Shown here piece after piece: positions 23,649-37,300 of a DNA stretch of 64,000 nt. Source of the stretch: Neonectria sp. B-13 (Eukaryota; Ascomycota; Sordariomycetes; Hypocreales; Nectriaceae); contig NOKP01000001.1 in NCBI GenBank assembly GCA_002682825.1, positions 2,510,387 through 2,574,386 of the forward strand, read 5' to 3'. The translations under genes and the position numbers were made by a program. Position 1 is the stretch's first letter; every line of letters begins with the position of its first letter. The notes beneath the pieces were generated by a model, which saw only the letters and a list, made by a program, of their open reading frames with translations, was not told the origin of the DNA and did no database searches.

Positions 23649-26600
23649 CCAGACCCAAGCCCATAACCACGCAGGCTAGATGCTCGACACCATTTTTGCC
23701 GGCCGCAGCAGCCTCTCAACGGAGCCCCCAGTGGTCCTGTGGCCCATCGGTCCCCTAGGAACCCGTCCCGTCATTCCATCTGCGCTATCAAAAATGCCCG
23801 TGAATGGATGCTCTGCCCCGCACTCCGCCCACCATTCTGAATCGAAACTCTCCTCTCTCTCCGGCTATCTGCCTTTCCTGTCTCAGCCAAGATCAGCATC
23901 TTGAAAGGCTACGAGCCTAGGACGAAGTGCCGACATGAAGAACTCCGGAACAGGACCAAACTGGTTGCACCTGCCCAACCGCTTCTGATTCGTGTTTCCT
24001 TGTTTTCTGTTCTCTACGAGGAATGCATCTCAGTCAATCCTGGAAACCCATGCTTCCAGCTAGGAGCCCAGGACTGGACTCTCGCCTACGCCTTCGTATC
24101 GGCAAGGGCCTCAGTCTGACAGAAGCGCTACTGTGCTACCCACTGCCTAGACACCTCCCCACCCGCGGCTGCCCACTACGTGCTACGGATGGACTTTGGG
24201 CGACGGGCTTTGTGCTACGGACTGTGGAGTACCTCGCACATGCTCGATGGAAATTCCGACGCCAGAGAGGTTCCAGAAGCATTGCCGAAAGCCCAGGTTT
24301 GCAGGGAATGGGGGTTGCTCAGAGGGCCGATGCCAGGGATTTCCCGACTACGTGGCCCGCCCCTAGGACAAAGGCCAAAGAGTCAGAGAATCCTCCGAGA
24401 TGGATCATCCCATCCTGCCAACGCATCTTTACCTTGAATTGTGTGTCCATCTTTGCCTGGTCGATCTATCCATGTTATCACGGTGCCACTGCGGCTATGA
24501 CCTACGTACTGGATACTGCGCCTGTTGACGGCCTAGGCACATCCACCACTGTACGAAGGACTTCCTCTTTCTCTCGACTCCAAGCCGAACAACCATATCA
24601 ATCGAGTCTCTACGAACCGAGGCACAGCTTTCAACCCTCCCCAAAACGGACAAGCCCGGTGCCATCTTTTTGACTTTGTTCGGGCACAAGTTGACAACCC
24701 TTCCCTTCTTACATATCCGCAGCTCCCCCACAAAACTGCCTGCAACCAACCTGCACTTTCCCCTCGTTTTAGCCCTCGTCTCTCTTGGCTGGTTCGTCTG
24801 GCCGCGGTCTCGAACCCCCTCGTTTACCAAGCTCCAGCGCTTCATGAAATCGCCGGCTCCGTCTCCAATCTTTGGCACGTTGCGACTTCCCCTCCAGGCT
24901 GTTCTGCCCGCTGCTAGTCCAAGTAGTACGGCATCCGCCCCGCCCGCCTCCACCTACGCCCGACGTTCGGGGCCGACCTTGACAATTCCGTCCATGGTGC
25001 GGCGGAGTGCGCACGGAGGATGGACCCGGCAGATCATGAGATGAGGCTCTTGTTTCCTCGCTCTCTCCTCGCTCTCCAGACTCCATAGCCGTGAGGTCCA
25101 CATGAATTTGTTGCGTACCGGTCGCTTGCGCGTTGTCATGGCCGAAGTTGTGGAGGGCATTCTCATGAATCAATCAATATCCATGGCCGAAATTGTTTGG
25201 TACCGCGAGCGAAGCGTCCATTATGCAATCGGTATCTCGGTCCAACAGGCTACCTAGCTCCAATCACCCCTCCGTCACCCCAGATAGCCAGCAGACCTGA
25301 CGACCCCCTCCCCGCCTAGGCAGGTCAGTAACGGGGTAGACAAGGGTGGCGACAGAGTCAGCGTGCCAAGCCAGCGCCCCAGGCCAAGAACGACACAAGG
25401 CGATTCAGGGGCGTCCGATGCGGTGCTAGAACGCTGTCTTTAGTCGGTGAGGCTGAGGCTTAAATGCTCGACATCGATATCGAAACTCGAAACGGCCGAC
25501 AAAGACGACGCACGGTACACGGCTTAATGCTGTTGTTGGCCTGTCTCGTCTATGGAGTGCTCCATATACGCGACCCAACAGCCGCGTCCGTGCCATGGTC
25601 GCCCAACCATGGCACCACCTTTTGTTTTGCCCTGCCCTACTACGCACCGCACCGCCTGCCAAGCTTGCTCAGATCCCTTGGGGGGGACGTCCGTACAGCA
25701 CTGGACGAAGTAGGCTCGCTGTACGTCACTAGACTACGTATCGCATGTACGTTGTGAACCTGTGCCTACGCCGCGCGCCCTCAAACCAGCGGCCGTTCCC
25801 CGCTCAATTTCAGCCCGCCAGAGTGGAGAATGGCAACAGCAGGTCGAAGCTATGCCCCGGTTCCCTGGATTCTGTCGCATGGTGCGGAGTAAACCACGGT
25901 TTGCCCTATCTTGTTAATCTATCTAAGGTAATGCACCTAGGTATGAATACAGCATGTACATAGGATGTGCGTGCTGGGTTCGCATCTACTAAGGCAAGGT
26001 ATTTATCGTCTACTACGACGATAATACGGACTTAGGCTATCTGCACTGCACCCCTCCATCCGCAACCGAGCACGCGTGCTTGTCTCTAACGCAAACGCAC
26101 GGCCAACAGCAGTGAGCAGTCACCAACTGGGCGCGTCCCGAGCAGCGCAACCGCCCACTCACAGAGCGCTCCCGAAACGCTGGGCTGGGTCTTCTGCGCC
26201 TCCCCTGTACAGTCTGGTCTCTCCGTCCCCTCAAAAAGCAAGCCCCAGCACAGGGTGGATGCCCTTATCTTCGCAGTTGACCAGGGTTTGTCAAGTTGGG
26301 AACAACCATGCTCTCAACCACATCACGTGGGCCGCCCAAAGAGAGTAAAGCCTGTGCTGTGCGGCATGTCGAACACTGACTAAAAACCTCGTATATATCG
26401 AGTCGAGTACAGAACTCACTACTTAGTGCTCCGACTGACGTATTATTGTGATTGCCACCCGCCTAAGTTAATCACATATATGACTCTGTGCGCACTATTT
26501 ATGATACCAAGTACTTTGCTTTGTAATACGATCTCTATTGTCTCGTCAGCCCTCTCGTTTGCTTTGTACCTACTCTACTTGATGCGGCTCCGACATGGAG

Positions 26601-27069
26601 ACTCTCCAGTGGAAACCCCGGACGCACAATCCAAGCTGAATAATATGCATCTTCATCTAACCACTGAAAGGATATTTTCACACGAACCCCCAGTTCGGGG
26701 ATAGCCTAAGTCTGATCGAGGTCATCCTGGAAATTTCCATTCTTTCTTCTTGTACGGAGTAACAGATGTCGAAATTCTCTTTCTTAATCCACATGTCCGT
26801 TCCGCAGACATGATCCATGCAGCCAAACGCCGTTGTCCCTTCGTACGGTTGCGAGGGCCACGTGTGAGCGTGCACACGCGCGCTGTGTCTCTATCTCTGT
26901 ATCTACACCCTTCCGTGACACTTTGCTCTCAAGGTCCCCCCCCCACAATTCATTCTCTTCATACCATGTCGTACCTCTCGTCAGTGTCCTACGTTAAGTC
27001 ATGCCTCCGTTACCGTTCCTCGACAGCCACGCCGATGGCGTCTCTGTGAACCCTTTCGTGTCAAAACCA

Positions 27070-30000
27070 CTAGTCGGCACGGGCTCCCTTATCGACCTCG
27101 AGATGGATCTCAGCGACCTCGTTCGAGTCCTGGTCTGTCTCCGCTGCCGTCGGCAATGAAATGACTTTCTTGCGCTCCCAGGCAGCGCTCTGGATATCCG
27201 CGAGAGCTGCCTGCGCACCCTCGTTGGGTGCAGGAGGTTCCACGTCTTCGTCCACGGCATCGCCTCCCGTCATCTCAGTATCAGGATCGTAATACTCTTG
27301 ACCGAGAACCTGCTCGTCCGCCGATGAGTCCATCTGCACTTCGTCGCTGGCGAAGTCCGCCCCCGTAGAGTCCTCGGCTCCGCTACCGCCCAGGGCCTCG
27401 AAGTTCCAGGGCTGGGCCAGGTTCAACGACTTGGCACCCAAGGGCTGATAGGAATTCTTGATATCCACGCCTTCGTCCTCAATGCTGTCATGAATCATCT
27501 CAATACGGTGAGGGCCCTCGTAGGAAGGGAGCTGGTCTTCGTCGTCGTCGGGTGCTGCTGACGAGGTGAGTGTGACTCTATCCGAACCACGACCTGCTTG
27601 ATGGCGAGTTGCTACGGCTCCGATCAATGCGCTCGACGACCCAGTCAGGGAGGAACCCTCGCCGAGGCGCTGACCTTCCCCCGCCTCTGTTTCGTCGTCG
27701 TTGTCTTCTTCTTCCTCTTCATCCTCGTACTTCTCAGAGATGACTCCGAACCTCGACCCACCTAAAGGGACACTGGTTCGACGGCGGTAGAAGAGCAGGT
27801 ACGCAGCTTCGGTGATGGCCGTTGATGGGTCTGCAACGTGGTTGACGGATGAATCTAATTTGTCTGGTTAGCACTCCTGACGGGTATGAGCAACGGAGAG
27901 GGCCAGTCTTACCATTGTAATTATACCAACGACCGTCCACAAAGTTCTTGGCATACGCGGTGTAGTGTCCACCACCAAGACCACCGTAATGATCGTCGAC
28001 AGCGATTAGATCGTAGATCTCCTCTTTACCCTCCTCCTTCTGAATCACTCGGGTCGTGAGGTCCAATCCCTCAACGGGGAAGTCGACGAGCACGTCTAGC
28101 TTGTCTCTTCGCCATCCAGAGCTGCTGAAGCGCTTCAGATGGGCCACCAGGATGTCAGGTGTCTTCCACAAGTCGAACTTCTTGCTTGCTCGCCGGTGCT
28201 CCTTGCAGCGCGGGCAGTACCACATGTCTTGTTCGGAAAGAATCTCGGCTCTCTCGAACTCATCTAGACACTCGTCGAGTGTGATGCCACGCGTGCGGCG
28301 GTGGTGTCGTCTTCTCTGTCTAATCTTGAGCACAGGGTCGTCGAGACTCTCCAGCTCGACAAAAGTCCGTGTTCCTTGATCTTCGGTAGGGTTTCTCGGG
28401 GAGGCACCGAAGACCTTCTCCCAAGCTTCCTCATTCCAGTCTACAACCAGACCCTCACCGAGGCGGATCAACGGGCCACCATCGGCAATTGCTGGCGGCG
28501 TTGGCTGAGGCTTGACAGTGTTCAACTTGTGCGCCTTTCCGTTTCGCATCTGCTTATCACGACGCTTGTTACCCTTCTTGCTATATGTCTTGTGGCCCTT
28601 GAACTTCTTGCGGCCTCCAGGGCCCTGCTTTGAACCGCGGGGACCGACCTATTCACTATTAGCAAGATGTACGTATGAAAGGATCAAGGTGTGTGCATAC
28701 TCGTACTGGCTGAAGGACATCTTCTTCGCTTGACTCGTCCAACATCCGGGTCTGGCTCTCATCGGCCTTTGAGCCCTCGTCATTGGTGCTGTCTTCATCG
28801 TTGCCAGATGTCGTGCTAGTGGAACTCTCGGGACTTTGCTCATCCTCTCTCTCGGAAGAAGGCTCGGGGATTCGATCTAACACTTTCGGAAGTGTCCGAT
28901 GATGGTCGACATTGGACCAACCCGTAGGAACAGCGCCATCGGAGTTATCGGTGAAGTAGCTAAGTTCGAACATGTTCTGCAACTCAGGGTCCAGGAACCC
29001 ACCTGGGTTGATGAACTTGGGTCGTCTGGTGTTGAACTGCTTTAGGACATGGGGTTCATGGATGGGGGTGCTATTGGCATTGTCCGGAGTAGTATCCTTG
29101 GCCGCAACATCCTTCATCGTGACATCCACCAAATCATCCTCACCTTCCACCGAGTGGGCGACAACCTTGCCGTCGCCGGAAGAGTCCGCGTCCGAAGCCG
29201 AGGTGATGACCACATCGCTGTCAGTATTGTCCAGAGTCTCAGCCTCGGTTGGGTCTTGAAGCCCAGACCACGTCGAGAATGTGGCAACCTTCTCCAAGAC
29301 CTTGCGTTGAATCAGATCAATGCTGGATGCCTCCTCTTTGGTCAAACATATGAAATGCGGGGGGGAGGAGGTTTCCTGGTTCCGGTCGTGGTTATGGGGT
29401 CGGCGATGGAACACCGGTACCACCATCCTCTCGTAACGGGGGTCGTCCCATTCCGTGGCATCAAGAGGGGTGTCGATATCCAACATGGAACGGAACTTTT
29501 TCGACCGAGCCTTGTGCGGCCAGTTGGTCGGAATAAGCTCCAGCTCATGGATGGTAGGTATATCGGAAGACTGGATCTCCTCTGACACGTCCTGGGTGTT
29601 GTCGTAGATCTTGAAGAAGCGGTCCTTGAACTCCTCAGCCCCGATCAACCGTTCCGCAGGAACGCCTGTCCGAGTTGAAAGAAACTGCTTCAGTTGCTCA
29701 ATGGCACTGTGTTTGGGCAGTTCTACCTCGATCAACACGGGCACATCATTCAGAGGTAGAAATTTGACAGATTTTGCCCACATGTCCTCCACGGGAAGGG
29801 GCAGAGTCAAGTTGTTGAACGGATCAAAGGTGATGCTAATTTTGCCACACTCAGGGCATTTCAAGGTTGACTTGTACATGCCGGTAAACAGGTCGGCGAT
29901 AACGGAATCGTCTCGAAGACGAGTAATCTCCCACACCTTGTCTGCCATCGCCTTGATGGCTTCTGGGTTGTTGATCATGTCATCCGTAGAGTCGGGCTTC

Positions 30001-32277
30001 TCAATGTACGGCTTCTTCTTGATGCGGCTCAAGTCTTCTTGAAGACCATCGAGGAGGAAGCCAAGAAACTCCTGAGTATCTTGCTGACCCCAGCCAGAAA
30101 AGGTGCTTCGGCAGCGGCCAACGGTGGTCTTGAAATCTCGGGGGCTCACGGAACCTTTACCTTCCATGTAGATCTCCTTGAGCAAGTTTCCATACGCCAT
30201 GGCAACTTTGCCATTGTACCCCAACGGGTTAGTCTTATTCACCTCGTCGGCGTAGGTGCCTGTGAGGAAGTACTTGGTCAACTCCTCGACGCTACGAACA
30301 CATTGCAAGGCCGAGTTCATGTAGCACGTGTTTCCAAGGTTCTGAAGACCGACAGCACCAATGCTGCGGCCCGATTTCTTCTGGGCCCGCCCTCGGGTCA
30401 AAGGACCGCCGGGGGCCGGGCTGTTTCGGCCGCTGACCGGAGCCGAGGCGGAGGCCAACGCGTTGCCCCGGGTAGGGATGGCCTTGTCGTTGCCACGCTG
30501 TCGGCCAGTGTAAGTGCTGACCCAGAATTGGTCAACTGCCTCGTCAATGACAATGGTTTGGTCGGTGACAAGTTCATAGATCTGCAGCGATGCCTTTCCA
30601 TTGTAGTTCTGGTTGCCTGTCTGGTCGGCAAGGGGAACCTTAATCCTCTCATCACGAACTTGAGCAAAGGCAGCGACATCGAGCAGAAGCTTTGACCATG
30701 AATCGGCAGGAATGGCATGACCAGGAGAGTCCGGAGGGGTGAGCGCGCGGCGGGGTTCGGAAGGTCCGGTGACAGGTATCGGTTGAGGGGCCATCCACAA
30801 GCGGATCTTCCGGTCCATCGGGACTCCGGTGAAGGTCTTGACATCCTTCAAGAAGGTCTGCGCGCGGTAGCTGCGACTCCTGGCGAGGATAAGAGGGCCG
30901 GGATCCTTTGCCTTGAGGGACTGTTCGATAGGCAGCGGACTAACCTCGGACCACAGGCGGTGAATTCGAAAGATTGGCGGGTGGTACTCGTACATAATGT
31001 TCGCTTCAACCTCGCTCTCGGCAGTGTTGATAGCAGTGCGGACGATGGCTTGTTGGCCGTCCTTGACACCGTACCAGTCGACGACCATCTTCCAGGCATC
31101 CTCGGAGAACAATTGGAAATCTTCATCGCCAGATCCGGGCTTCAGGCGCACAAACTTGGCGCCGTTGGGCTCCTCCATGACTTCTTCAATGATGTCGGAG
31201 TTGTCGACGGGGCCAAGAGGCTCGGTTGACGGTTCCGCCTTGCTTTCCTTGGAGTCGCTGCGGAGGGCGAGCGCCTTGTCGACCCAAGAGCGCGATACGA
31301 GATAGGCCTTGGCCCCATCTTTCATGGGTTCTTCCGCAAAAGCCTTTAGGAGGGTCTCGATAATCTTGACCTGCTCGTGGAGAGGAGGTACCGCTGTGCA
31401 GATATGTTAGCCATTCCCATGGGACTCGAACATCCGACTCCTTGTGGGTGGGCGTGCTTACGCTGTGAAGCGGAGAGAGATCCGTCAGTCGCGGCAGATG
31501 GCTCTGGAGCGTCGAGACTCATGGCTCTGGGCAGGGCACTAGAGGACTGCTGTGAGGCGTCGGCCGAGTCGGTGGTCTGGGAAGTAGCCATCTCAACGTC
31601 ACGGGCCTTGGCCGTCTCGTTTTCGGGGTCCATGCTTGACGCACGTCGTTTCAGTGGTGATGAGGATCGGTGGGGGATATCTGCATCGCCATTCATAATG
31701 GCACGCCTGGAAACGCGGAAGGGAGACTGGCTTCTGGTCGAGGCGGGGAAGGGGCCAGTGTCGTCTCCCCCACGGTCGCTTTCGATGGAGAGGTCGGCGT
31801 AGGCGGAGGCAGAGGGAGACGATGCAGCGGAGGCGACGGAGGCGACGGAGGCGACGGAGGCAGCGTAATCGGCGGAAACGTGGGATGCCTGCTGCTGGAG
31901 GCGCGGAGGCAAGCTGGAGGCGGGTTGGGAGTCGGCCCGGAGGTAGGAAGGGGTATCAGGGCCCGAGGCCACGGGTGTGGCTGAGAAGGAAGCGGCGGAG
32001 AAGGAGAGGGCGGGATCGTCGTCGATTTCGCACGAGGGCAGGACTGAGTCGGGCGAGGGCGAGTCGTCAAGTGGATCCTGGCGGTGGGTTCGAGGACTCG
32101 CAAGCTTTCTCTTCTTTTGGGACGACGTCTTGAAGGCGAGCTGCCCTGGCAGAGGCAGCTCGAGGGTGGACGAGGTGGGGAGGAGGGAGCCGACGCCGAC
32201 GCTGATGGCGGGGACGGGAGGCGGAGGCGGAGGAGGAATTGCGAACGGGCGAGAGGCGGAGACGGCGGCGGAGACGG
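27070..32277 (-). CDS. UBP12: Ubiquitin carboxyl-terminal hydrolase, DUSP-USP type; 5' end lost in gap
   Basis: Cysteine protease removing ubiquitin from substrates; the architecture is that of yeast Ubp12 and human USP4/11/15. Four exons are inferred: 31462-32277 (open toward the gap), 28701-31393, 27913-28648 and 27070-27854, with introns of 68, 52 and 58 bp. The first exon codes a Pro/Ser/Ala-rich disordered head with a VAS repeat. Next come a DUSP domain (YLVSRSWVDKALAL), then the catalytic Cys in GLQNLGNTCYMNSALQC. The USP fold is split by a long acidic insert. A zinc-binding CP(E/R)C pair appears before and after the insert, and the catalytic His lies in GGLGGGHYTAYAKN. The C-terminal tail is acidic. 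No ATG between the gap and the DUSP domain fits the family except an internal one (MNGDADIP), so the true start is probably inside the missing bases. Confidence 0.92.
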
Positions 32278-32377
32278 NNNNNNNNNNNNNNNNNNNNNNN
32301 NNNNNNNNNNNNNNNNNNNNNNNNNNNNNNNNNNNNNNNNNNNNNNNNNNNNNNNNNNNNNNNNNNNNNNNNNNNNN
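32278..32377. other. Assembly gap (100 N)
   Basis: Exactly 100 unknown bases, the usual placeholder for a gap of unknown size. It lies in GGA-rich sequence at the 5' end of the deubiquitinase gene. Confidence 0.98.
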
Positions 32378-34359
32378 CGATGGCAAGCGTCTTGCATTAG
32401 AACTAGAGAACCCAGTGCCGGTAGGGGGAGGGGGGGTTAGGAAGGGGGAAAGATTTAGATGGATCAGCCTCAGCCAGAAGAGGTCAAAAACAAGAACCTG
32501 GAAGAGGGCACACACGGGCACACGGGGCACACACAGCGGCACAAACACAGCGCATGCCGTCGGGGCTGTGGAGGCCGGCGGTGACACGGTGGGGCTGAAA
32601 ACGGGCCTGCCACCCAGACAGCGGCTAAGACTAGAATAGCAGCCAGGGCGAGCGAGGCACAGTGCAATCAATGCCTGCCGACCGAGCAGGACGGGAGCAA
32701 TATTAGCAGGTAGGTAAGCTGTGGCAAGGCATCAATAGGAACAAAGATAGGGTTTGCATCAGAATGACAAATAAAACCCATCATGAGTCCAGCTGACCTG
32801 AGCGGGCTCAATGTCTCCCAAAGTTCCAATCCATTGTCCGGGTAAATCGTTGACACCGACAGTTCCTCCTCTTACAAGGCTGATATTTCCTCATTGTGTC
32901 CAACCACCCATTCGCTGCAGCGGCGAATCGGTAGACTACGTAGTTAATGAGACAGAACTGCCGTTGGTTGGATGGGTCCCATGCACATGCATGCCTGCTG
33001 CGTACCTACTGTCCTTCGTAGAAAATTTCTGCCACCAACCCAGCTCCGTTTCCACGTGACTGCCTACTACAGTACTAACTGGAAGCTAAGGGAGCATCAA
33101 CGCACGACGTACATGTATGTGATACCGACGCTCTCCAACCATCCTGAAAGCACTCATGATGGTGGTGGGGGAACTGCAGGAGAAGAAAAAAGAATCTGCC
33201 AGGGCAATGGCCAAGGCAGCACGTTGCATATCCACGGTCCATGGCCTGTGCCCTGAAATAGCGCCTGGAAGGCCCCTGTATTTACTCCCAGCAAGCGCCC
33301 TAGAGGCCTAACCTTTCCCCTCGCCCCCCGCTTCCAGGGAACTGTCCGGGCGCTAGCATCCTTGGCATGTCAATCGCTTGGAATCGTCGCCATCCTAGTG
33401 GACGCCGCCATCATGATGCTTTTTTTTATTTTAATTCTTGTCAATGTAACCCGAGAAAGGGCAAGGGAACCCCATCAATCACAAATCACATCGCAGAAGG
33501 TGCGGTAATCCCCGTTTCTACGAATACATATCTAGACATGATATTTCGTTCAATAATCCTCATCTAGATCGGCAGCGGTGGATGTCGACAAAAAAACTTG
33601 GCTTGCTCTGACCCCACATTGTAAATACATCCGCCGTAACTTACGGACATCCGTGATGACCCCTGGGTCCCTTTGCGCCTAAACGTCCAACGTCCTAAAT
33701 AAAGCCTAGTTAGTACCACTGCTTAACATATCTCGTGTCTTGTATGAGACGGTAGTTCAATTCCATCACTCAGAAACTAGATATGTAGATAGGATGGGCT
33801 GGGTAGTATAGAGCAGTAATGGTTGTAAATATTGTTGTTTGAACGAACAAATCTTGCTCTAGATGGGCAAAGGCGATTTGTAGTGACTGCAGCTACCTTA
33901 TGTGATAAATACAAAGCACACAGTCTTAAGGGCTAGTTAGATTTGAAACACCTTCCGGCCATACATACAATCGCGTCCAAAGTTCTCAATATTTAGGGCA
34001 AACATGCGCTTTGTGCAATTTAGCAATTGCTTCTTCAATTTTACACACGCATTCTACTTACTCTTCGACCGAATGCCACTCCCTCGCGGCCCACCCAGAT
34101 AGCCCAGCTGCATACCTAGTGTCTAACTACTAATCTGCTTTTCCTTTCCACCAAACATGCCATGCCTAGCCAATCCGAGCCGCTAACAAACCATTCCCAA
34201 GTAGCAAAGCCCAGTCCATGACCTCCATCAACTACCCATGCAAGGGCATATCTAAACATGCTCGTCGGGTGATCCTGTCCAAGCCGGCAAAGCTTCCTCC
34301 CACACCAGCAGAGCCTAAGTTGGCAACCCCAACCCCAATTCTCCGCGGATAGCGCTCTC
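32378..34359. other. Intergenic region
   Basis: The left part is the promoter side of the deubiquitinase gene, GC-rich near the gap. The part from about 33.4 to 34.36 kb is AT-richer and matches the 3' flank of the metalloprotease gene. No coding sequence or RNA gene is supported. Confidence 0.6.
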
Positions 34360-37300
34360 TTAGAGCTTTGCGTCTGTATCCTCATACTCACTCAGGTCCT
34401 TGACCGGACGAGGCCCCTGGCTCGCTGTCAAGGTAGATTTGAAAACACGCACATCCGTAATTTCCGTCGCAGAGTCAATGACTGATATGCCGTTAGGAGC
34501 CCGCTGCTCCTCCGGCTTCGTCTGCTTCACTCCAAGCAACTTCGCCTGTTCCACCAGCACCGCGACCGCCTTCTCAGGCAACTTAAGAGCCTCCCGGAGA
34601 TGATCTCCCAGCGACTCCACGCTCTGCCATATTCCAGGGGCAGGGTCCTGAGAACCCAGGCCTTCTAGGAGTCGTCGGATCTTAGTCTCCGCATCCACGT
34701 CTTGATCAAGGAAGTACTTGGCGTATTCTTGCTTCAGTTTTAGCCTTTCTTCCTCCGCAGTTTCATCGGCCTTCTTCTGGGCGTCCTCTTGTCGCTTCTG
34801 AGCCCCTTCAGCTTGGGCTTGAGCATGAAGGTGAATTGACAACCGGGCCCGCTTAGTTGAAGCTGGGTTAAAATGCAAGTTGAAGAATTCTACGATCTCT
34901 TGTTTCGTAAGCTGCTTAATGTGAGCCGCATCGAGTTGGGCTGCTGCCAGTTAGCTTCAAACATTTAAATGATGTGTCATGGGTTCTTTTGCCACATACC
35001 CAGTTCGAAATCATAGTACTCGTTCGCAATTTGAGCCCAGTGTCTGGAGGATTCCTGATCGAGGTTCCTCAGCTTCTCAAGGCGCCGAATGATCAGACTT
35101 CGCTTGTGACCCTCAAACTCTGAATCTGGCATCTTGTTTAGGGTCTCACTGAACCTGGATAAGAATGCCTCGATTCGCGAGTCAAGATATTCTGGTGTCA
35201 TCTCGCTCTGCAACAGGAACCGGAGTCCATAGGTGGCTGAGAAGGCTCGAGCTCCGCTGAATACTATGTAGCCGAGCTGTTCCTTGGTTCTCAACTGATC
35301 AAAGGCAGGCTCGTGGATCATCTGGTCGATTAGGAGTGTCTTCGAACGGACTCCACGATCACCCCTATCTCCAGCATAGAACCATGTCTCGATACAGTGG
35401 TTGACGTTGGCTTTGTCTTTCAAAATCTTCTTGTAGACGTGGTTAGACCCCGGGGGCAGGATAAGTGATCGGTGGATGGGCCACTGAGCCCGAGGCAGGA
35501 TGCGAGGCTTGAGGATGGACTCCACCATATCCGTCACCTTCAAGGCATTCTCCCTGTACATGTTGCCATGCACGTAAACTTCGATGTGGAGTTGGGCTAA
35601 CATCTGCTTTTGGAACGACCGAACAGCCTCAACCGTGATGTTAGGCAGCTCGACTGCAAGCTCCTCCACAATGTAATCCCTGTCCTCAGCGTTGAGCCAG
35701 TCGGTGTAGTCGCCCACCTGGTGATAAGATGACTGCAACTGCCAGTTATTGTATCCTCGAGTGAGCCGCTCCTTGATAATTTCAAAACGATCTTCCTTGA
35801 TCTCAATGTCCCGCATTGTCGTAGTGACTTGCTCCAGAAGCACCGGAAGCTTGTCATTGTAACCACTGATGTCCAAGAACAGACCGCGGGGGTCAAGGGT
35901 GACGTTGTACTGCAGCCCAGCTAGTTCTGCGTCGTATGAATACTCCTCAAGCGCATCACGGACCAAGTCTGAAAAGAGACGAGCTTTCACGTTGTTCTCG
36001 GCTGAGGCGTAGATCAGTGGTGTCTTGAGGCTGACAATGACGTTGGCGCGGGGGACCCAGAAGGTGTCATCCTTCTTCCACCAAGTTCGAGCGCCAGCAT
36101 CGTTGCGAAGAACGCGAGGGGCTAGTGCCGGCTCTGTTATTTCCTTCTTCTCAACTTCGAGTTGGCTGGGGATGAAGTTGTTCTTGTGCGGCAAGTGAAG
36201 GGCAGAGAGGCGCCTGTCAGGAGTAACCGACGCAGCCTTCTCAAGCTCTAACATCAACTCGCCAGGGATCTTCTCATATCGGTACTCCGTTCCGTACCAT
36301 TTCTCCTTCTGGTCCCAGCTGCCTGGGTGATTACGAGAGACAATGGTCATCCGGAAGTTGTCGGGGCGAATGGTGGCCAAAGCTTTCTCGATCTGCTGAG
36401 GCTCAAAGGTTCGCAAGCGACTGTGTCCGCTTAGAAGCCACTCGCGAGGGAGGGGCTTCTGCATCACGGAGCTAATCCTGCTGGTGAAGCGGCTAGCGGG
36501 TGTCTTCTGCTTGAATTTAAAGTCGACATCGGCCATTCCCTTTTGCTCCTGGAAGATCCATTCCTGTGGCGGGGTCTCGCGGAGGAGAGAAATGTACTGG
36601 AAGAAGATCTTGACGATCTCAGAGTAGTTCTTCAGGCCCTGTGATATTATGTTAGTAACTGGATATTGCCCAAATTTCAAAGGGGTCCATTTACCTCTTC
36701 TGTCAGGCGAACCTGCACGTCGAAGATACCTGGAGTACCGGGGCACACGGGGTATGCGCCGGCGCTGAGTCCATTGGCCCATCCCTTGGCCTTGATGTAT
36801 GACATAACACTGCCTGGACCTTCATGACCGATCAGGTGGCTGATGTATCTGCTGGGTTGGCAGGCATACAGGAGCTCCTCGTCGATGAAGGGGAAGTATA
36901 GGTTCAGTTCCCTCGAGTCCATGACGGGCTTCGCGAAACATTGCATGCCAAGGTCGGACTGGCGGAAAGGAAGCTCATCAACCCACCGGTTGGGGGACAG
37001 CTTTTTGTTGACGACGGGGGAGAACAGTTCGACGGCCCATTTCTGGAGAACATCAAGCGGCTCTCGACCGAGAACTACCAGCTTCATGCGGTTGGCAGAG
37101 TAATGCTTGGCATGGAACTCGATGAACTTTTCTCTCACGTTGATGCCACGGGCTTCGGGTAGAGTCTTGAGGACCTCGAAGTTTCCGGTAGAGAAGTGGC
37201 AGTACGGGTGCTTGGGGTTTGACAGGGACTTTTCCAGCTGGTGAAGGCGCCAAGTGTCATTCTGGAGGTTCTTCTTGTTCTCCGAGTCAACGGCTTTGAG

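Larger units (their letters stand above)
21661..27069. other. Gene-free region rich in short tandem repeats
   Basis: About 5.4 kb between the leader of the phosphodiesterase and the 3' end of the deubiquitinase gene. Open frames up to 216 codons lack domains and overlap on both strands. It holds separate tandem arrays near 21767, 22965, 23125, 23167 and 23598. I see no transposase, reverse transcriptase, tRNA or rRNA. Confidence 0.5.

Noticed and set aside
27070..27627. Separate 185-codon gene at the 3' end of the deubiquitinase
   Set aside because: It is in frame with, and part of, the last exon 27070-27854, which splices cleanly to the USP domain.
31346..32671. A 441-codon frame running through the N gap
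   Set aside because: The part beyond the gap does not look like protein, and continuity through unknown bases is an artefact. Only the part up to 32277 is kept as an exon.
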